Shown in pieces: positions 11,118-20,248 of a stretch of DNA of 64,000 nt (position 1 is the first letter of the stretch; each line of letters begins with the position of its first letter). Below the pieces are notes generated by a model. The model was not told the origin of the DNA, ran no database searches, and saw nothing but the letters and a program-made list of their open reading frames with translations. Source of the stretch: Streptomyces sp. CoH27. Its GTDB lineage: Bacteria; Actinomycetota; Actinomycetes; Streptomycetales; Streptomycetaceae. The stretch lies in NCBI RefSeq assembly GCF_020181035.1, contig NZ_JAIQYY010000008.1, positions 219,229-283,228 on the forward strand, read 5' to 3'. A program made the position numbers and the translations under genes.

Positions 11118-11220
11118 GGTTCCACGACCCCGCCGGCACCCCGGTGTAAACGGTTCTACGACCCCCGCCAGCACCCCGGTGCAGAGGGTTCTACGACCCC
11201 GCCAGCACCCCGGTGTAGTA
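11118..11220. repeat. three tandem 34/35-bp units at the 3' end of a gene
   Basis: Units begin with GGTTC(C/T)ACGACC at 11118, 11152 and 11187, and each contains CACCCCGGTG. The third unit is the coding end (codons for TGVLAGS plus stop) of the minus-strand gene ending at 11191; the other two lie just beyond its stop codon. This looks like tandem duplication of the gene's own 3' end. A role in termination between the convergent genes is possible but not shown. Confidence 0.8.
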
Positions 11221-12405
11221 GACGACCCCGGCGCACTCACCCGGCACGGTCGCCGAGGCCGACGGCGAGCCGCCCTGTGCCGTGTGCGTCACCACGACAC
11301 TCCCGTCGGCCGTGCCTTCCTCCGTGACCGTCTGGGTGGTCGTACCCGGCGTCGTGGATCCCGTCCCCGCGTCCGAGCCGCCGGTGGCACTCGCGCCCTG
11401 GGTCGGGCTCGGGGTCGGCGAGGCGCCGCCGGTCGTGGTGCCGCCGGTGCTGGTGCCGCCGCCGGTGGTGGGACACGTCTGCGAGGGCACGAAGGCGAAC
11501 TTCTCGGCGTAGGCCGCGCCGGGCTGCAGGACCAGCCCGGAGACCTCCTGGGAGGGGTCGGGCAGTCCGGTCGCCGCGTCGCCGGCGGTGTGCCGAGCGG
11601 TGGTGATCTTGGCCGGGTCGGCCGCGCCCCGGGCGGCGGGGGTGACGGACCCCGCGCCGCTGACGGCGCAGGCGGCCTTGGAGATGTTGGTGACCTTGAA
11701 GACGCCGTAGACCACGCCGGCGGAGTCGGGGGCCTCGGCGCTGCCGGTGGCGGAGCCCAGCTGGGCCGCCGTGCACGACGGGGCACCGCCCGCGGAGACC
11801 GAGGCGCTCGGGTTGGCGCCGCCGGTGGAACCGGTGGTTCCGGCGCCGCCGCGGCCCTTCTCGCCGCGTCCGCCGTGCGGCCTGCCGGGCTGGGCGCTCG
11901 TACCGCCCGTGTCCTTCGTGCCGCCCGTGCCGCCGGTCTCGTCCTTGCCCTGCCCGGTGCCGCCCTGGGCCTGGGAGGACTGACCCGCCATGACGGTGTC
12001 GGGGTCGGAACCACCGGAGTCCGAGACGTGTACGAGGGCCGGGATCGCGGTGCCGAGGAACAGGGCCGCGGCGGCCATCCCGACGACGGCCTGCCGCTTG
12101 CGGGCCCGCCGGGCGGGCACCGCCCGGCGCAGATGCTCCAGCGTCCCGGTGCGCGGCTCGATGTCGTCGACGACGGAGTGCAGCAGCCGCCGCAGGGCGA
12201 GCTCCTCGCTCCCGAGCCCGCCGAGCTCCGCGGCGAGCTTCTCGGGACCGGCGCCGGACAGTGAGCCGAAGCCCTGGTCCGGATCCGGGCCGCGCCCCTC
12301 GGGGTGCTTCTCGTCGGGGCCGTGGTTCACCATTCCGTTCCCAGCGTGCGATTGCGTGTGCTCTTGCTCAAAGCGCTGCTCATGGCGCTGCTCATGGCGC
12401 TTCAT
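11191..12405 (-). CDS. membrane-anchored protein partnered with SigE-type sigma factor
   Basis: This 404-residue protein has a cytoplasmic N-terminal ~105 residues, one membrane helix (VVGMAAAALFLGTAIPALV, near residue 115) and a long Gly/Thr/Ser-rich extracytoplasmic part. Position, 17 bases after the sigma-factor stop, and topology suggest an anti-sigma factor or sensor, but no zinc-binding anti-sigma motif (HxxxCxxC) is present, so this is inference. The ATG at 12405 has GAGGGA upstream. The first residues (KRHEQRHEQRFEQ) come from a 12-bp tandem repeat. The outer part contains Cys residues that could form disulfides. The 3' end is duplicated downstream (see 11118-11220). Confidence 0.75.
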   Translation of the reverse strand: MKRHEQRHEQRFEQEHTQSHAGNGMVNHGPDEKHPEGRGPDPDQGFGSLSGAGPEKLAAELGGLGSEELALRRLLHSVVDDIEPRTGTLEHLRRAVPARRARKRQAVVGMAAAALFLGTAIPALVHVSDSGGSDPDTVMAGQSSQAQGGTGQGKDETGGTGGTKDTGGTSAQPGRPHGGRGEKGRGGAGTTGSTGGANPSASVSAGGAPSCTAAQLGSATGSAEAPDSAGVVYGVFKVTNISKAACAVSGAGSVTPAARGAADPAKITTARHTAGDAATGLPDPSQEVSGLVLQPGAAYAEKFAFVPSQTCPTTGGGTSTGGTTTGGASPTPSPTQGASATGGSDAGTGSTTPGTTTQTVTEEGTADGSVVVTHTAQGGSPSASATVPGECAGVVYYTGVLAGS

Positions 12406-12421
12406 GCCGTCCCTCGCTCGC

Positions 12422-13102
12422 TCATGCCGGTGCCTCCATGGCCACCCGCAGCGCGGCGATGCCCCGCGAACCGTAAGCCTTCACGGAGCCCAGGGAGATC
12501 CCGAGGGTCTCGGCGACCTGCGCCTCGGTCATGTCCGCGAAGTAGCGCAGCACGAGGACCTCGCGCTGGCGGCGCTGGAGGCCCTTCATCGCCTTGATCA
12601 GGTCCCGGCGCTCCAGCTGGTCGTAGGCGCCCTCCTCCGCGCTGGCCATGTCGGGCATCGGCTTGGAGAGCAGCTTCAGGCCGAGGATCCGCCGGCGCAG
12701 CGTGGACCGGGAGAGGTTGACGACGGTCTGGCGGAGGTACGCGAGGGTCTTCTCGGGGTCGCGCACCCGCTTGCGGGCGGAGTGCACGCGGATGAAGGCC
12801 TCCTGGACGACGTCCTCGCAGGAGGCGGTGTCGTCGAGGAGCAGCGCGGCGAGACCGAGCAGCGAGCGGTAGTGCGCGCGGTAGGTCTCGGTGAGGTGGT
12901 CGACGGTCGTCCCGGCGACCACGGTCGCCGCGGCCCCTTCGGCGTCGGCCGCGTCGCGCTGACCGGGTACGCGGGCGGGCCGCGCGGCGGGCATGGGCGC
13001 GATCACCGGCATGCCGCCGGACGTGCGGGGCCGGAGCGCCGCACGGGGCGGCCGGAGCGCAGCGGTGCCGCGGGCCGCACGGAGTTCGAGTACCTCTGCC
13101 AC
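12422..13102 (-). CDS. SigE family RNA polymerase sigma factor
   Basis: This 226-residue group 4 sigma factor directs RNA polymerase to a dedicated promoter set. Region 2 is visible around residues 65-130 (YRAHYRSLLGLAALLLDD, then SCEDVVQEAFIRV), and region 4 lies at about residues 165-220 (REVLVLRYFADMTEAQVAETLG, split here by description). Unlike most such sigmas it carries ~60 extra residues at the N-terminus, rich in Ala, Pro and Arg. A GTG at 13102 is used, and a start at the Met near residue 31 cannot be excluded. The downstream membrane protein is its likely partner and regulator. Confidence 0.9.
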   Translation of the reverse strand: MAEVLELRAARGTAALRPPRAALRPRTSGGMPVIAPMPAARPARVPGQRDAADAEGAAATVVAGTTVDHLTETYRAHYRSLLGLAALLLDDTASCEDVVQEAFIRVHSARKRVRDPEKTLAYLRQTVVNLSRSTLRRRILGLKLLSKPMPDMASAEEGAYDQLERRDLIKAMKGLQRRQREVLVLRYFADMTEAQVAETLGISLGSVKAYGSRGIAALRVAMEAPA

Positions 13103-13422
13103 GCCTGTTGGACACGTCCGACCCCGCCAGGGTTGTACGTGCCGGGCGTCACATGTGCGACAACCGACGGTGCCTCAAGAGCCGTCATGCGTCCCGCTCT
13201 TCCCCTATGTCCGATGTGGACGGGCTTCCCCACGCCCGGTCCGCTCACGGCGTCCCCACCGCCCGAAGAGTGACCGCAAAGACGCTCCCCGCCCTGCGCA
13301 CGGTTGCGCGGGCGGGGAGGGAAATCCTCTGTTGCCGTGAACCAATGGATCAAGTGCATTGGACCATGCTTCCGGCCACATTTCTTACGCAGATCCTACA
13401 AATGTTCTGCGGATTTTCGGAC
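13103..13422. other. intergenic region between asd and sigma-factor gene
   Basis: These 320 bases hold a strong hairpin (13285-13319), an A/T-richer stretch just after asd (about 13370-13420) and presumably the promoter of the minus-strand sigma-factor gene. No gene was recognised. Confidence 0.4.
13285..13319 (-). terminator. hairpin downstream of asd
   Basis: A 15-bp G/C-rich stem with a single bulged base pairs CTCCCCGCCC-GCGCA with TGCGCGGGCGGGGAG around a four-base loop. It sits about 105 bases after the asd stop on the minus strand and is followed there by a short T-containing stretch. This probably ends the ask-asd transcript. Confidence 0.6.
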
Positions 13423-14493
13423 TCAGTGGCCGCTTCGCTCCGCCACGACCAGCTCCGCGATCTGCGCGGTGTTCAGCGCGGCACCCTTGCGGAGGTTGTC
13501 CCCGCACACGAACAGCTCCAGCGCGGTCGGATCGTCCAGGGCCCGCCGTACCCGACCCACCCAGGTCGGATCGGTGCCCACGACATCGGCCGGGGTCGGG
13601 AACTCACCGGCGGCCGGGTCGTCGTAGAGCACCACGCCCGGCGCGGTCGCGAGGATCTCGCGGGCGCCGTCGACGGTGACCTCGCCCTGGAAGCGGGCGT
13701 GGACGGTCAGGGAGTGCGTGGTGACCACGGGCACCCGGACGCAGGTCACGGCGACCGGCAGCTTCGGCAGCCCGAGGATCTTGCGGGACTCGTCGCGGAC
13801 CTTCATCTCCTCCGAGGACCAGCCGTCCTCGCGCAGCGACCCGGCCCACGGCACCACGTTCAGCGCGACCGGCTCCGGGAACGGCCCGGTGTTCTCGCCG
13901 ACGGCCCGCCGTACGTCACCGGGGGAGGTCCCCAGCTCGGTGTCGGCCACCAGGGACAGCTGGGCCCGCAGCGTGTCCACGCCGGCCCGCCCCGCCCCGC
14001 TCACCGCCTGGTACGACGACACCACCAGCTCGCGCAGCCCGAACTCGGCGTGCAGCGCGCCCAGGGCGACGATCATCGTCAGGGTCGTGCAGTTGGGGTT
14101 GGCGATGATCCCGCGCGGCCGGATCCGTGCGGCGTGCGGGTTGACCTCGGGCACCACGAGCGGCACCTCGGGGTCCAGCCGGAAGGCGGCCGAGTTGTCG
14201 ACGACGACCGCGCCGCGCGCGACGGCGATCGGCGCCCACTCGGCGGCGACCTCGTCCGGGACGTCGAACATGGCGACGTCGACCCCGTCGAAGGCGTCCT
14301 CCGTCAGGGCCGTCACCTCGACCTCCGCCCCGCGCACGGCCAGCTTGCGGCCGGCCGAGCGCGGGGAGGCGAGCAGCCTGATCTCGCCCCAGACGTCCGC
14401 CCGCTGGGACAGGATCTGGAGCATGACCGCGCCGACGGCCCCGGTCGCTCCCACGACCGCGAGCGTCGGCTTGCGGGTCAGCGGGCCGGTCAT
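13423..14493 (-). CDS. asd: aspartate-semialdehyde dehydrogenase
   Basis: This 356-residue enzyme reduces aspartyl-4-phosphate to aspartate-4-semialdehyde with NADPH, the branch point to lysine/diaminopimelate, threonine and methionine. The N-terminal nucleotide-binding motif ([13 protein letters not shown]), the nucleophilic Cys in NPNCTT and the catalytic His in RVPVVTTHS are all present. It follows the aspartokinase gene by 16 bases on the same strand, forming the classic ask-asd operon of actinomycetes. Confidence 0.97.
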   Translation of the reverse strand: MTGPLTRKPTLAVVGATGAVGAVMLQILSQRADVWGEIRLLASPRSAGRKLAVRGAEVEVTALTEDAFDGVDVAMFDVPDEVAAEWAPIAVARGAVVVDNSAAFRLDPEVPLVVPEVNPHAARIRPRGIIANPNCTTLTMIVALGALHAEFGLRELVVSSYQAVSGAGRAGVDTLRAQLSLVADTELGTSPGDVRRAVGENTGPFPEPVALNVVPWAGSLREDGWSSEEMKVRDESRKILGLPKLPVAVTCVRVPVVTTHSLTVHARFQGEVTVDGAREILATAPGVVLYDDPAAGEFPTPADVVGTDPTWVGRVRRALDDPTALELFVCGDNLRKGAALNTAQIAELVVAERSGH

Positions 14494-14509
14494 CGGCCCG
14501 TACCCCGGC

Positions 14510-15781
14510 TCATCGGCCGGTGCCTCCGTAGACGACGGCCTCGTCGCTGTCGGAGTCCAGCCCGAAGGCGGTGTGCACGGCGCGGACGGCCTCGGGGACG
14601 TCGTCCTTGCGGGTGACGACCGAGATACGGATCTCGGAGGTCGAGATCAGCTCGATGTTCACGCCCGCGTCGGACAGCGCCTCGAAGAAGGAGGCGGTGA
14701 CGCCCGGGTTGGTCTTCATCCCGGCGCCGACCAGCGAGATCTTCCCGATCTGGTCGTCGTAGCGCAGCGAGTCGAAGCCGATGCCCGACCGGTTGCGCTC
14801 CAGCGCGTCGATGGCCTTGCGGCCCTCGGTCTTCGGCAGCGTGAAGGAGATGTCCGTCAGCCCGGTGGAGGCGGCGGACACGTTCTGCACGACCATGTCG
14901 ATGTTGATCTCGGCATCGGCGATGGTCCGGAAGATCGCGGCGGCCTCACCCGGCTTGTCCGGCACGCCGACGACCGTGATCTTGGCCTCGGAGGTGTCGT
15001 GCGCGACACCGGAGATGATGGCCTGCTCCACCTGCTTGTCCCCAATCGGCTCACTGCTGACCCACGTGCCCTGCAGCCCGCTGAAGCTGGACCGGACGTG
15101 GATCGGGATGTTGTAGCGGCGGGCGTACTCCACACAGCGGTGGAGCAGCACCTTGGAGCCGGAGGCGGCGAGCTCCAGCATGTCCTCGAAGGAGATCCAG
15201 TCGATCTTCTTCGCCTTCTTCACCACACGCGGGTCGGCGGTGAACACGCCGTCGACGTCGGTGTAGATCTCGCAGACCTCGGCGTCGAGCGCGGCGGCGA
15301 GCGCCACGGCCGTGGTGTCGGACCCGCCACGCCCCAGCGTGGTGATGTCCTTCTTGTCCTGGCTGACACCCTGGAACCCGGCGACGATCGCGATGTTGCC
15401 CTTGTCGAGCGACTCCCGGATCCGGCCCGGCGTGACGTCGATGATCCGGGCTTTGTTGTGGACCGAGTCGGTGATGACGCCTGCCTGGCTGCCCGTGAAC
15501 GACTGGGCCTCGTGACCCAGGTTTTTGATCGCCATCGCCAGCAGGGCCATGGAGATCCGCTCTCCGGCGGTCAGCAGCATGTCGAATTCACGCCCGGCAG
15601 GCATCGGAGAAACCTGCTCGGCGAGATCGATCAGCTCGTCCGTCGTGTCGCCCATCGCGGAAACGACGACGACAACCTGGTTGCCGTTCTTCTTCGCTTC
15701 CACGATCCGCTTGGCGACGCGCTTGATGCCCTCGGCATCGGCTACGGAGGAGCCTCCGTACTTCTGCACGACAAGGCCCAC
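14510..15781 (-). CDS. ask: aspartate kinase
   Basis: This 423-residue enzyme phosphorylates aspartate, the first step of the aspartate-family pathway. The kinase domain begins at [12 protein letters not shown] and contains GRGGSDTTA and the [12 protein letters not shown] nucleotide loop. Two C-terminal ACT repeats (from about residue 265) are the usual sites of Lys/Thr feedback. The GTG at 15781 is chosen because GAGGAG lies six bases upstream; the frame stays open further but without family similarity. As in other actinobacteria, an internal GTG (15031) at V-E-Q-A could start a separate regulatory beta subunit, which is inference. It is co-transcribed with asd. Confidence 0.97.
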   Translation of the reverse strand: MGLVVQKYGGSSVADAEGIKRVAKRIVEAKKNGNQVVVVVSAMGDTTDELIDLAEQVSPMPAGREFDMLLTAGERISMALLAMAIKNLGHEAQSFTGSQAGVITDSVHNKARIIDVTPGRIRESLDKGNIAIVAGFQGVSQDKKDITTLGRGGSDTTAVALAAALDAEVCEIYTDVDGVFTADPRVVKKAKKIDWISFEDMLELAASGSKVLLHRCVEYARRYNIPIHVRSSFSGLQGTWVSSEPIGDKQVEQAIISGVAHDTSEAKITVVGVPDKPGEAAAIFRTIADAEINIDMVVQNVSAASTGLTDISFTLPKTEGRKAIDALERNRSGIGFDSLRYDDQIGKISLVGAGMKTNPGVTASFFEALSDAGVNIELISTSEIRISVVTRKDDVPEAVRAVHTAFGLDSDSDEAVVYGGTGR

Positions 15782-15962
15782 GTGCGCTCCTCGCTCGGTT
15801 CGTTTGTGTCGGCTCAGTCTAACGAGCGCCCGAAATCCACCACCCTGCTCCCGCATGGTGAGACATGGTCACGGTGGCCACCGGACGTCCGCGGTCCGGT
15901 ACCTGCCCAGCCTCTGCCACACCACGCGGGAAAGTGCGCTGGGTCACACTGACCTCCCCGGC

Positions 15963-16727
15963 ATGGACAGGGACACGGACATGGGCGGGGATACGGGGGT
16001 GACGGAGATCTTGCTGGCGTCGATCGTCCTGCTCGGCGCCGGCGTCCAATGGCTGACCGGCATGGGCTTCGCCCTGGTCGCCGTACCGGCCCTGGTGCTG
16101 CTGCTCGGCCCGGCCCAGGGGGTGATCCTCGCGAACTGCGCCGCCGGCGCCATCAGCGTGGTCGGCCTGGCCGGCGGCTGGCGCCGGGTCCGCCCGGCGG
16201 CGATGGTCCCGCTGTGCCTGGCGGCGGCCTGCACGGTACCGGCGGGCGCCTGGCTGACCCGCCGGCTCCCGCACCCGGTCCTGCTGCTGACGATGGGCGC
16301 CCTGGTGACGGCGGCCGTGCTGCTGGTCCTGCGCGGCGCACGGGTCCCGGCACTGCGCGGCGGCAAGGGAGCGGTGACGGCGGGCGCCCTGGGCGGCTTC
16401 ATGAACGCGGCAGCGGGCGTGGGCGGCCCACCGGTGTCCCTGTACGCCCTCAACGCGGGCTGGACGGTACGGGAGTTCGTGCCGAACGCCCAGTTCTACG
16501 GCGTGGCGGTCAACGCCTTCTCGATAGCGGCGAACGGCACCCCTCACCTGACCGGCGTGCAGTGGGCGGCCGTCTGCGTCGCGATGGCGACCGGCGCGGT
16601 GATCGGCCATGCCATCGCCGCGCGCATCCCCGAACGCCGGGCCCGCCACCTGGTCCTCCTCCTGGCCCTGGCGGGCGGTGCCATGACGATGGCCAAAGGC
16701 CTGTGGGGACTGTGGCCCGGCCGCTAG
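15963..16727 (+). CDS. TauE/SafE family sulfite exporter-like membrane protein
   Basis: This membrane protein of about 254 residues has roughly eight hydrophobic segments. It has the two-fold arrangement of the TauE/SafE (DUF81) family, including the AAAGVGGPPVSLY stretch in the second half and a matching QWLTGMGFALVAVP in the first. Family members move sulfur-containing anions or related organic acids; the substrate here is unknown. An ATG at 15963 is used; a later ATG (15981) or GTG (15999) have better Shine-Dalgarno-like sequences and cannot be excluded. The small response regulator gene starts nine bases after its stop. Confidence 0.85.
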   Translation: MDRDTDMGGDTGVTEILLASIVLLGAGVQWLTGMGFALVAVPALVLLLGPAQGVILANCAAGAISVVGLAGGWRRVRPAAMVPLCLAAACTVPAGAWLTRRLPHPVLLLTMGALVTAAVLLVLRGARVPALRGGKGAVTAGALGGFMNAAAGVGGPPVSLYALNAGWTVREFVPNAQFYGVAVNAFSIAANGTPHLTGVQWAAVCVAMATGAVIGHAIAARIPERRARHLVLLLALAGGAMTMAKGLWGLWPGR

Positions 16728-16736
16728 GGTGCGGTC

Positions 16737-17282
16737 GTGCGCGTACTTCTGCTGGAGGACGACGAGACACTGGCAGACGCCTTACGGGCCCACGGCTACG
16801 AGGCGGACCACGGAAGCGGACCGGAGGACGGCCACGACGTGATCATCGTCGGCCCTACGTCCCTGCCGGCGTGCCGAACCCTGCGCTCCCGTACGACCAC
16901 ACCGTTGATCGCGCTCGTCCGCACCGAACGCGACCGGGTGACGGCCCTGGAGATGGGCGCGGACGACTACGTGGACGAACCGCACGAGGCGTCACGAATC
17001 ATCGACCGCATCCGCGCGACGGTACGGCTACCGCTGCCCGGTCCGCCCGAAGTCCGGGTAGACGTGGACGAGTTGAACCTATCGGAGCCGGAACGCACGC
17101 TCCTCGCTCACTTCCTCGCCCACCCGGACCGTGTGCTCACCCGCGCCCAACTCGCCTGCCTCCCCGGCCTGACGGACTCCCTCCTGGACGCCCACGTGAC
17201 GGCACTGCGCGCCGAACTCCCCGAGACGATCACCCTGGAACAGGTCCGAGGCATCGGCTTCCGCCTGCTGCTCAGTCGCTGA
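16737..17282 (+). CDS. atypical OmpR-type response regulator
   Basis: This 181-residue protein has a shortened receiver domain followed by a winged-helix DNA-binding domain. The acidic pair (LLEDDETL) is present, but the normal phosphoacceptor position has Gly (DVIIVGPTSLP in place of the usual D-x-x-x-P), and the invariant Lys of the K-P motif is Glu (GADDYVDEPHE). The C-terminal part (LSEPERTLLAHFLAHP ... VRGIGFRLL) is a good trans_reg_C domain. It should therefore work without phosphorylation. No histidine kinase is adjacent. A GTG start follows AGGGTG, and it is probably co-transcribed with the TauE-like gene. Confidence 0.85.
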   Translation: MRVLLLEDDETLADALRAHGYEADHGSGPEDGHDVIIVGPTSLPACRTLRSRTTTPLIALVRTERDRVTALEMGADDYVDEPHEASRIIDRIRATVRLPLPGPPEVRVDVDELNLSEPERTLLAHFLAHPDRVLTRAQLACLPGLTDSLLDAHVTALRAELPETITLEQVRGIGFRLLLSR

Positions 17283-17438
17283 ACTCCTTGAGCGGCTCGG
17301 TGTCCAGAGTGACGTTCACGGGATCGGGAAGCTTGACGGAGGCACCGGCCACCTCAGCCTGTGTCAGCCCCTTTCCTCTCGGATCTCCCGCAGCCGCCGC
17401 TTGACGTCAGCCCAGTTGCTGTACTGGCTCACACCCAT
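17272..17438 (-). pseudogene. remnant of an XRE-type helix-turn-helix gene
   Basis: Read on the minus strand from an ATG at 17438 (or a GTG at 17432 with AGGAG upstream), the frame gives NWADVKRRLREIREERG and then stops. Skipping to the next frame continues with LTQAEVAGAS and then VKLPDPVNVTLDTEPLKEF to a stop at 17272. RxxRGLTQAEVA is the hallmark of XRE/HigA-type regulators. The helix-turn-helix is cut short and joined to an unrelated-looking tail, which fits a frameshift plus an internal deletion. It overlaps the end of the response regulator gene by 11 bases. Confidence 0.45.
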
Positions 17439-17462
17439 CTCCTGCGCAGGGCGAACTCGTCC

Positions 17463-18125
17463 CTACTTCCCCCGTCGCATCCCCAGCGGCGTCCCGATCT
17501 CCTCCGCCATGACCCGGCCCGCCTCGAACTCCAGCGTCTCGTCGCCCATCGTGGCCTGGTCGGTGTCGAGGCCGTCCAGTTCCTCCAGGGGCTGGTTGAG
17601 GCGGACGTGGATGAGGACCGACTGGAGGGCGCGCAGGACGGAGGAGGCTGTGGGGCCCCAGTTGGAGAAGTAGGAGAACTGCCACCACCACAGGGCCTCG
17701 GTGGTGCGGCCCGCGCGGTAGTGGGCCATGCCGTGGCGCAGGTCGGTGATGATGTCGGCCAGGTCGTCGGAGATACGGGCCGGGACCGCGGGCCTGCGGG
17801 GCTCGTAGGGGTCGAAGACCTCCGAGTACACGTCCACCGGCTCCAGCAGGCGGGCGAGGTTCTCGCGGAGCTCGTCCACGTCCGGCTCCGGGCCCAGGTC
17901 GGGCTCGTAGCGCTCGTCGGGGACGATGTCCTCGTGCGCGCCGAGGCGGCCGCCGGCCAGCAGCAGCTGGGAGACCTCCAGGAGGAGGAAGGGCACCGTC
18001 GAGCCGGGCTCGTCGCCCCTCGCCACCTCCGTGACGGCCACCAGGAAGCTCTCGATCTGGTCCGCGATCTGGACCGCGAAGTCGTCCGGGTTGCGACCGG
18101 TCGCGTGCAGTGTGGCGTCAGACAT
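17463..18125 (-). CDS. DUF5063 domain-containing protein
   Basis: This 220-residue acidic cytoplasmic protein of unknown role is conserved next to recR in streptomycetes. It contains the DUF5063 features: an N-terminal helical part ([16 protein letters not shown]), an acidic middle ([18 protein letters not shown]) and the aromatic stretch [14 protein letters not shown] near residue 150. There is no membrane segment. Its ATG overlaps the recR stop by eight bases, so it is translated from the ybaB-recR transcript. The linkage suggests a job connected to RecR or nucleoid maintenance; no biochemical function is known to me. Confidence 0.88.
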   Translation of the reverse strand: MSDATLHATGRNPDDFAVQIADQIESFLVAVTEVARGDEPGSTVPFLLLEVSQLLLAGGRLGAHEDIVPDERYEPDLGPEPDVDELRENLARLLEPVDVYSEVFDPYEPRRPAVPARISDDLADIITDLRHGMAHYRAGRTTEALWWWQFSYFSNWGPTASSVLRALQSVLIHVRLNQPLEELDGLDTDQATMGDETLEFEAGRVMAEEIGTPLGMRRGK

Positions 18126-18717
18126 CTAGGAGTCGTCTCCCCTCGAAGGCGCGGCCGAGCGTGACCTCGTCCGCGTATTCCAGGTCGCCACCCACCGGGA
18201 GGCCGCTGGCCAGGCGGGTGACCTTCAGGCCCATGGGCTTGATCATCCGGGCGAGGTACGTCGCTGTCGCCTCGCCCTCCAGGTTCGGGTCCGTCGCCAG
18301 GATCAGTTCCGTGACCGTCCCGTCGGCCAACCGCGCGAGAAGTTCTCGTATACGCAGGTCGTCGGGACCGACACCCTCGATCGGGCTGATGGCGCCGCCG
18401 AGGACGTGGTAGCGCCCGCGGAACTCGCGGGTCCGCTCGATGGCGACGACGTCCTTCGGCTCCTCCACCACGCAGATGACCGACGGGTCGCGGCGCGGGT
18501 CACGGCAGATGCCGCACAGCTCCTCCTGTGCCACGTTGCCGCAGGTCGCGCAGAAGCGGACCTTCGCCTTCACCTCCATGAGCGCCTGGGCGAGACGCTT
18601 CACGTCCGTCGGTTCCGCCTGCAGGATGTGAAAGGCGATCCGCTGCGCGCTCTTGGGACCGACGCCGGGAAGCCGCCCCAGCTCGTCGATGAGGTCCTGG
18701 ACCACGCCTTCGTACAC
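18118..18717 (-). CDS. recR: recombination mediator RecR
   Basis: This 199-residue protein of the RecFOR pathway helps load RecA on gapped DNA. It shows the helix-hairpin-helix at the N-terminus ([18 protein letters not shown]), the four-Cys zinc finger ([16 protein letters not shown]) and the Toprim domain ([11 protein letters not shown] ... [15 protein letters not shown]). The length is standard. The GTG start at 18717 has a purine-rich AGGAAGG upstream. It lies downstream of ybaB and overlaps the DUF5063 gene, a typical actinobacterial arrangement. Confidence 0.97.
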   Translation of the reverse strand: MYEGVVQDLIDELGRLPGVGPKSAQRIAFHILQAEPTDVKRLAQALMEVKAKVRFCATCGNVAQEELCGICRDPRRDPSVICVVEEPKDVVAIERTREFRGRYHVLGGAISPIEGVGPDDLRIRELLARLADGTVTELILATDPNLEGEATATYLARMIKPMGLKVTRLASGLPVGGDLEYADEVTLGRAFEGRRLLDV

Positions 18718-18768
18718 CGGACTGCCCTTCCTGGAGACCTTTCGGTACGTACCGTAGTTGCCCCGGAC

Positions 18769-19113
18769 TCAGAACGGCAGACCGGGGATGCCCGTGCCGC
18801 CGCCGAGGCCCTGGGCCAGCGGGCCGAGCTTCTGCTGCTGGAGCGCCTGCGCGTTCTCGTTGGCCGCCTGCACGGCCGCCACGATCAGGTCGGCGAGGGT
18901 CTCGGTGTCCTCGGGGTCCACCGCCTTCGGGTCGATCTGGAGCGCGCGCAGCTCGCCGGAGCCGGTCACGGTGGCCTTCACCAGACCGCCGCCGGCCTGC
19001 CCGTCGACCTCCGTGTTCGCCAGTTCCTCCTGCGCCCGCTGCAGGTCCTGCTGCATCTTCTGGGCCTGCTGGAGCAACTGCTGCATGTTGGGCTGGCCAC
19101 CACCGGGAAACAC
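18769..19113 (-). CDS. YbaB/EbfC family nucleoid-associated protein
   Basis: This small DNA-binding protein of 114 residues is expected to bind the nucleoid as a dimer. The helical first half ([19 protein letters not shown]), the short beta region ([18 protein letters not shown]) and the C-terminal helix ([17 protein letters not shown]) match the family. The GTG at 19113 is chosen because AAGGAG stands six bases upstream; the frame extends 23 codons further without family similarity. It heads the ybaB-recR-DUF5063 operon. Confidence 0.95.
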   Translation of the reverse strand: MFPGGGQPNMQQLLQQAQKMQQDLQRAQEELANTEVDGQAGGGLVKATVTGSGELRALQIDPKAVDPEDTETLADLIVAAVQAANENAQALQQQKLGPLAQGLGGGTGIPGLPF

Positions 19114-19440
19114 GATCAGCTCCTTAACGTTTTCTCCGCTGAGCATGAGCCTACGTGGTCCACGCCCCCGTCGCCCCGCCACTCTTTCGAGTGAGAAGTC
19201 CAGGAGCCCTATACCTGATCAAGACCCTCTTCCGGGCGGAAAAGCCGGGAAAGCCCAGTCTTCGCCACCCATTGGGCGGTAGGAAGGGGGCCCGCGCGTC
19301 GGCAGGGTGTCGGCAGGGTCCGGCGGAGTGTCGGTGCGAAGTGTCACGCTGGGTGATTGGTCGAGATCAGACGGGTTCGGGTCGGACGGTTTCAGTCAGG
19401 ATCGGATCGGGATCGGTTCGGGATCAGTTGGGAGTGCCGG
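19114..19440. other. divergent promoter region with short direct repeats
   Basis: These 327 bases lie between the divergent ybaB and SLATT genes. Two short repeat types are seen: GTCGGCAGGGT twice near 19300-19320, and a run of GGATCGG/GGTTCGG-like units around 19370-19430. The upstream signals of both genes should be here. No RNA gene or further coding sequence was recognised. Confidence 0.4.
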
Positions 19441-20190
19441 GTGGGTCAGCCGGAGATGCAGCCCGAGGGTCCGCCTCAGGACGGGCGGGGCGAGGGTCGG
19501 TCCGGGCTGCGGCCGGGCGATGTGACCGGGCGGGCCTTTCCGCTCGGGGACTGGGGGGAGCCCGCCGAACGGCTGGACGAGCTGTACCGGTGGGTGGAGC
19601 GCGGGGCGCTCCAGACCGCGTCCTGGTATCTGCGCGACCGCGTGTGGAAGCGGCGCGGCGCGCGCGTGCTGCGGGCCGGCGCGGCGGCGGGTGTGACGGC
19701 CGGCGCGGCACTGCCCCTGCTGGACCTGACCGGGGCCGCCCACAGCGTGGCCCCCTGGGGCTGCCTGGCCCTGCTCCTCGCGGTGGCCTGCGTCGGCATC
19801 GACCGGTTCTTCGGCGTGACCTCCGGCTGGATGCGGGACGTGGCCACGGCCCAGGCGGTGCAGCGGCGCCTGCAGGCCCTGCAGTTCGACTGGGCCTCCG
19901 AGAGCATCCGCGAGGTGCTGGGCCCGGCGGAGGGCACGGCGAGCGAGGCGGCCGAGCGGTGTCTGGGCGTGCTGCGGCGGTTCTCCGAGGACGTCGCCGA
20001 GCTGGTCCGCACCGAGACGACCGACTGGATGGTCGAGTTCCGGACCGGTTCGGCGCCGCTGGGCATCCAGACGGCGGTGGCGGCGGTGCCGAGGCAGGAG
20101 GGCGGGGGCTTCGGGGGGCGTTTCCCGCTCCCCCCGGCGAACGGCACCCGCCCGAACATGCCGAGGCAGCGCCCGCCGGAGCCCCGCTGA
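19441..20190 (+). CDS. SLATT domain-containing membrane protein
   Basis: This protein of about 249 residues has two adjacent hydrophobic segments around residues 75-115 (GVTAGAALPLLDLTGA and GCLALLLAVACVGIDRFFG) flanked by helical regions. It has the WYLRDRVWKRRGARVLR lead-in typical of SLATT proteins. Known SLATT proteins are predicted membrane effectors or sensors, some in conflict systems; here the protein is chromosomally conserved beside ybaB and a kinase, so a housekeeping role is equally likely. The GTG at 19441 is preceded by GGGAG. The C-terminal ~50 residues are Pro/Gly-rich. Confidence 0.8.
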   Translation: MGQPEMQPEGPPQDGRGEGRSGLRPGDVTGRAFPLGDWGEPAERLDELYRWVERGALQTASWYLRDRVWKRRGARVLRAGAAAGVTAGAALPLLDLTGAAHSVAPWGCLALLLAVACVGIDRFFGVTSGWMRDVATAQAVQRRLQALQFDWASESIREVLGPAEGTASEAAERCLGVLRRFSEDVAELVRTETTDWMVEFRTGSAPLGIQTAVAAVPRQEGGGFGGRFPLPPANGTRPNMPRQRPPEPR

Positions 20191-20248
20191 GCGCTCCGCC
20201 GGAAGTGCCGTGACACGGTCGTCGGTTGTTCGCAGCGCCGTCGCGGCC

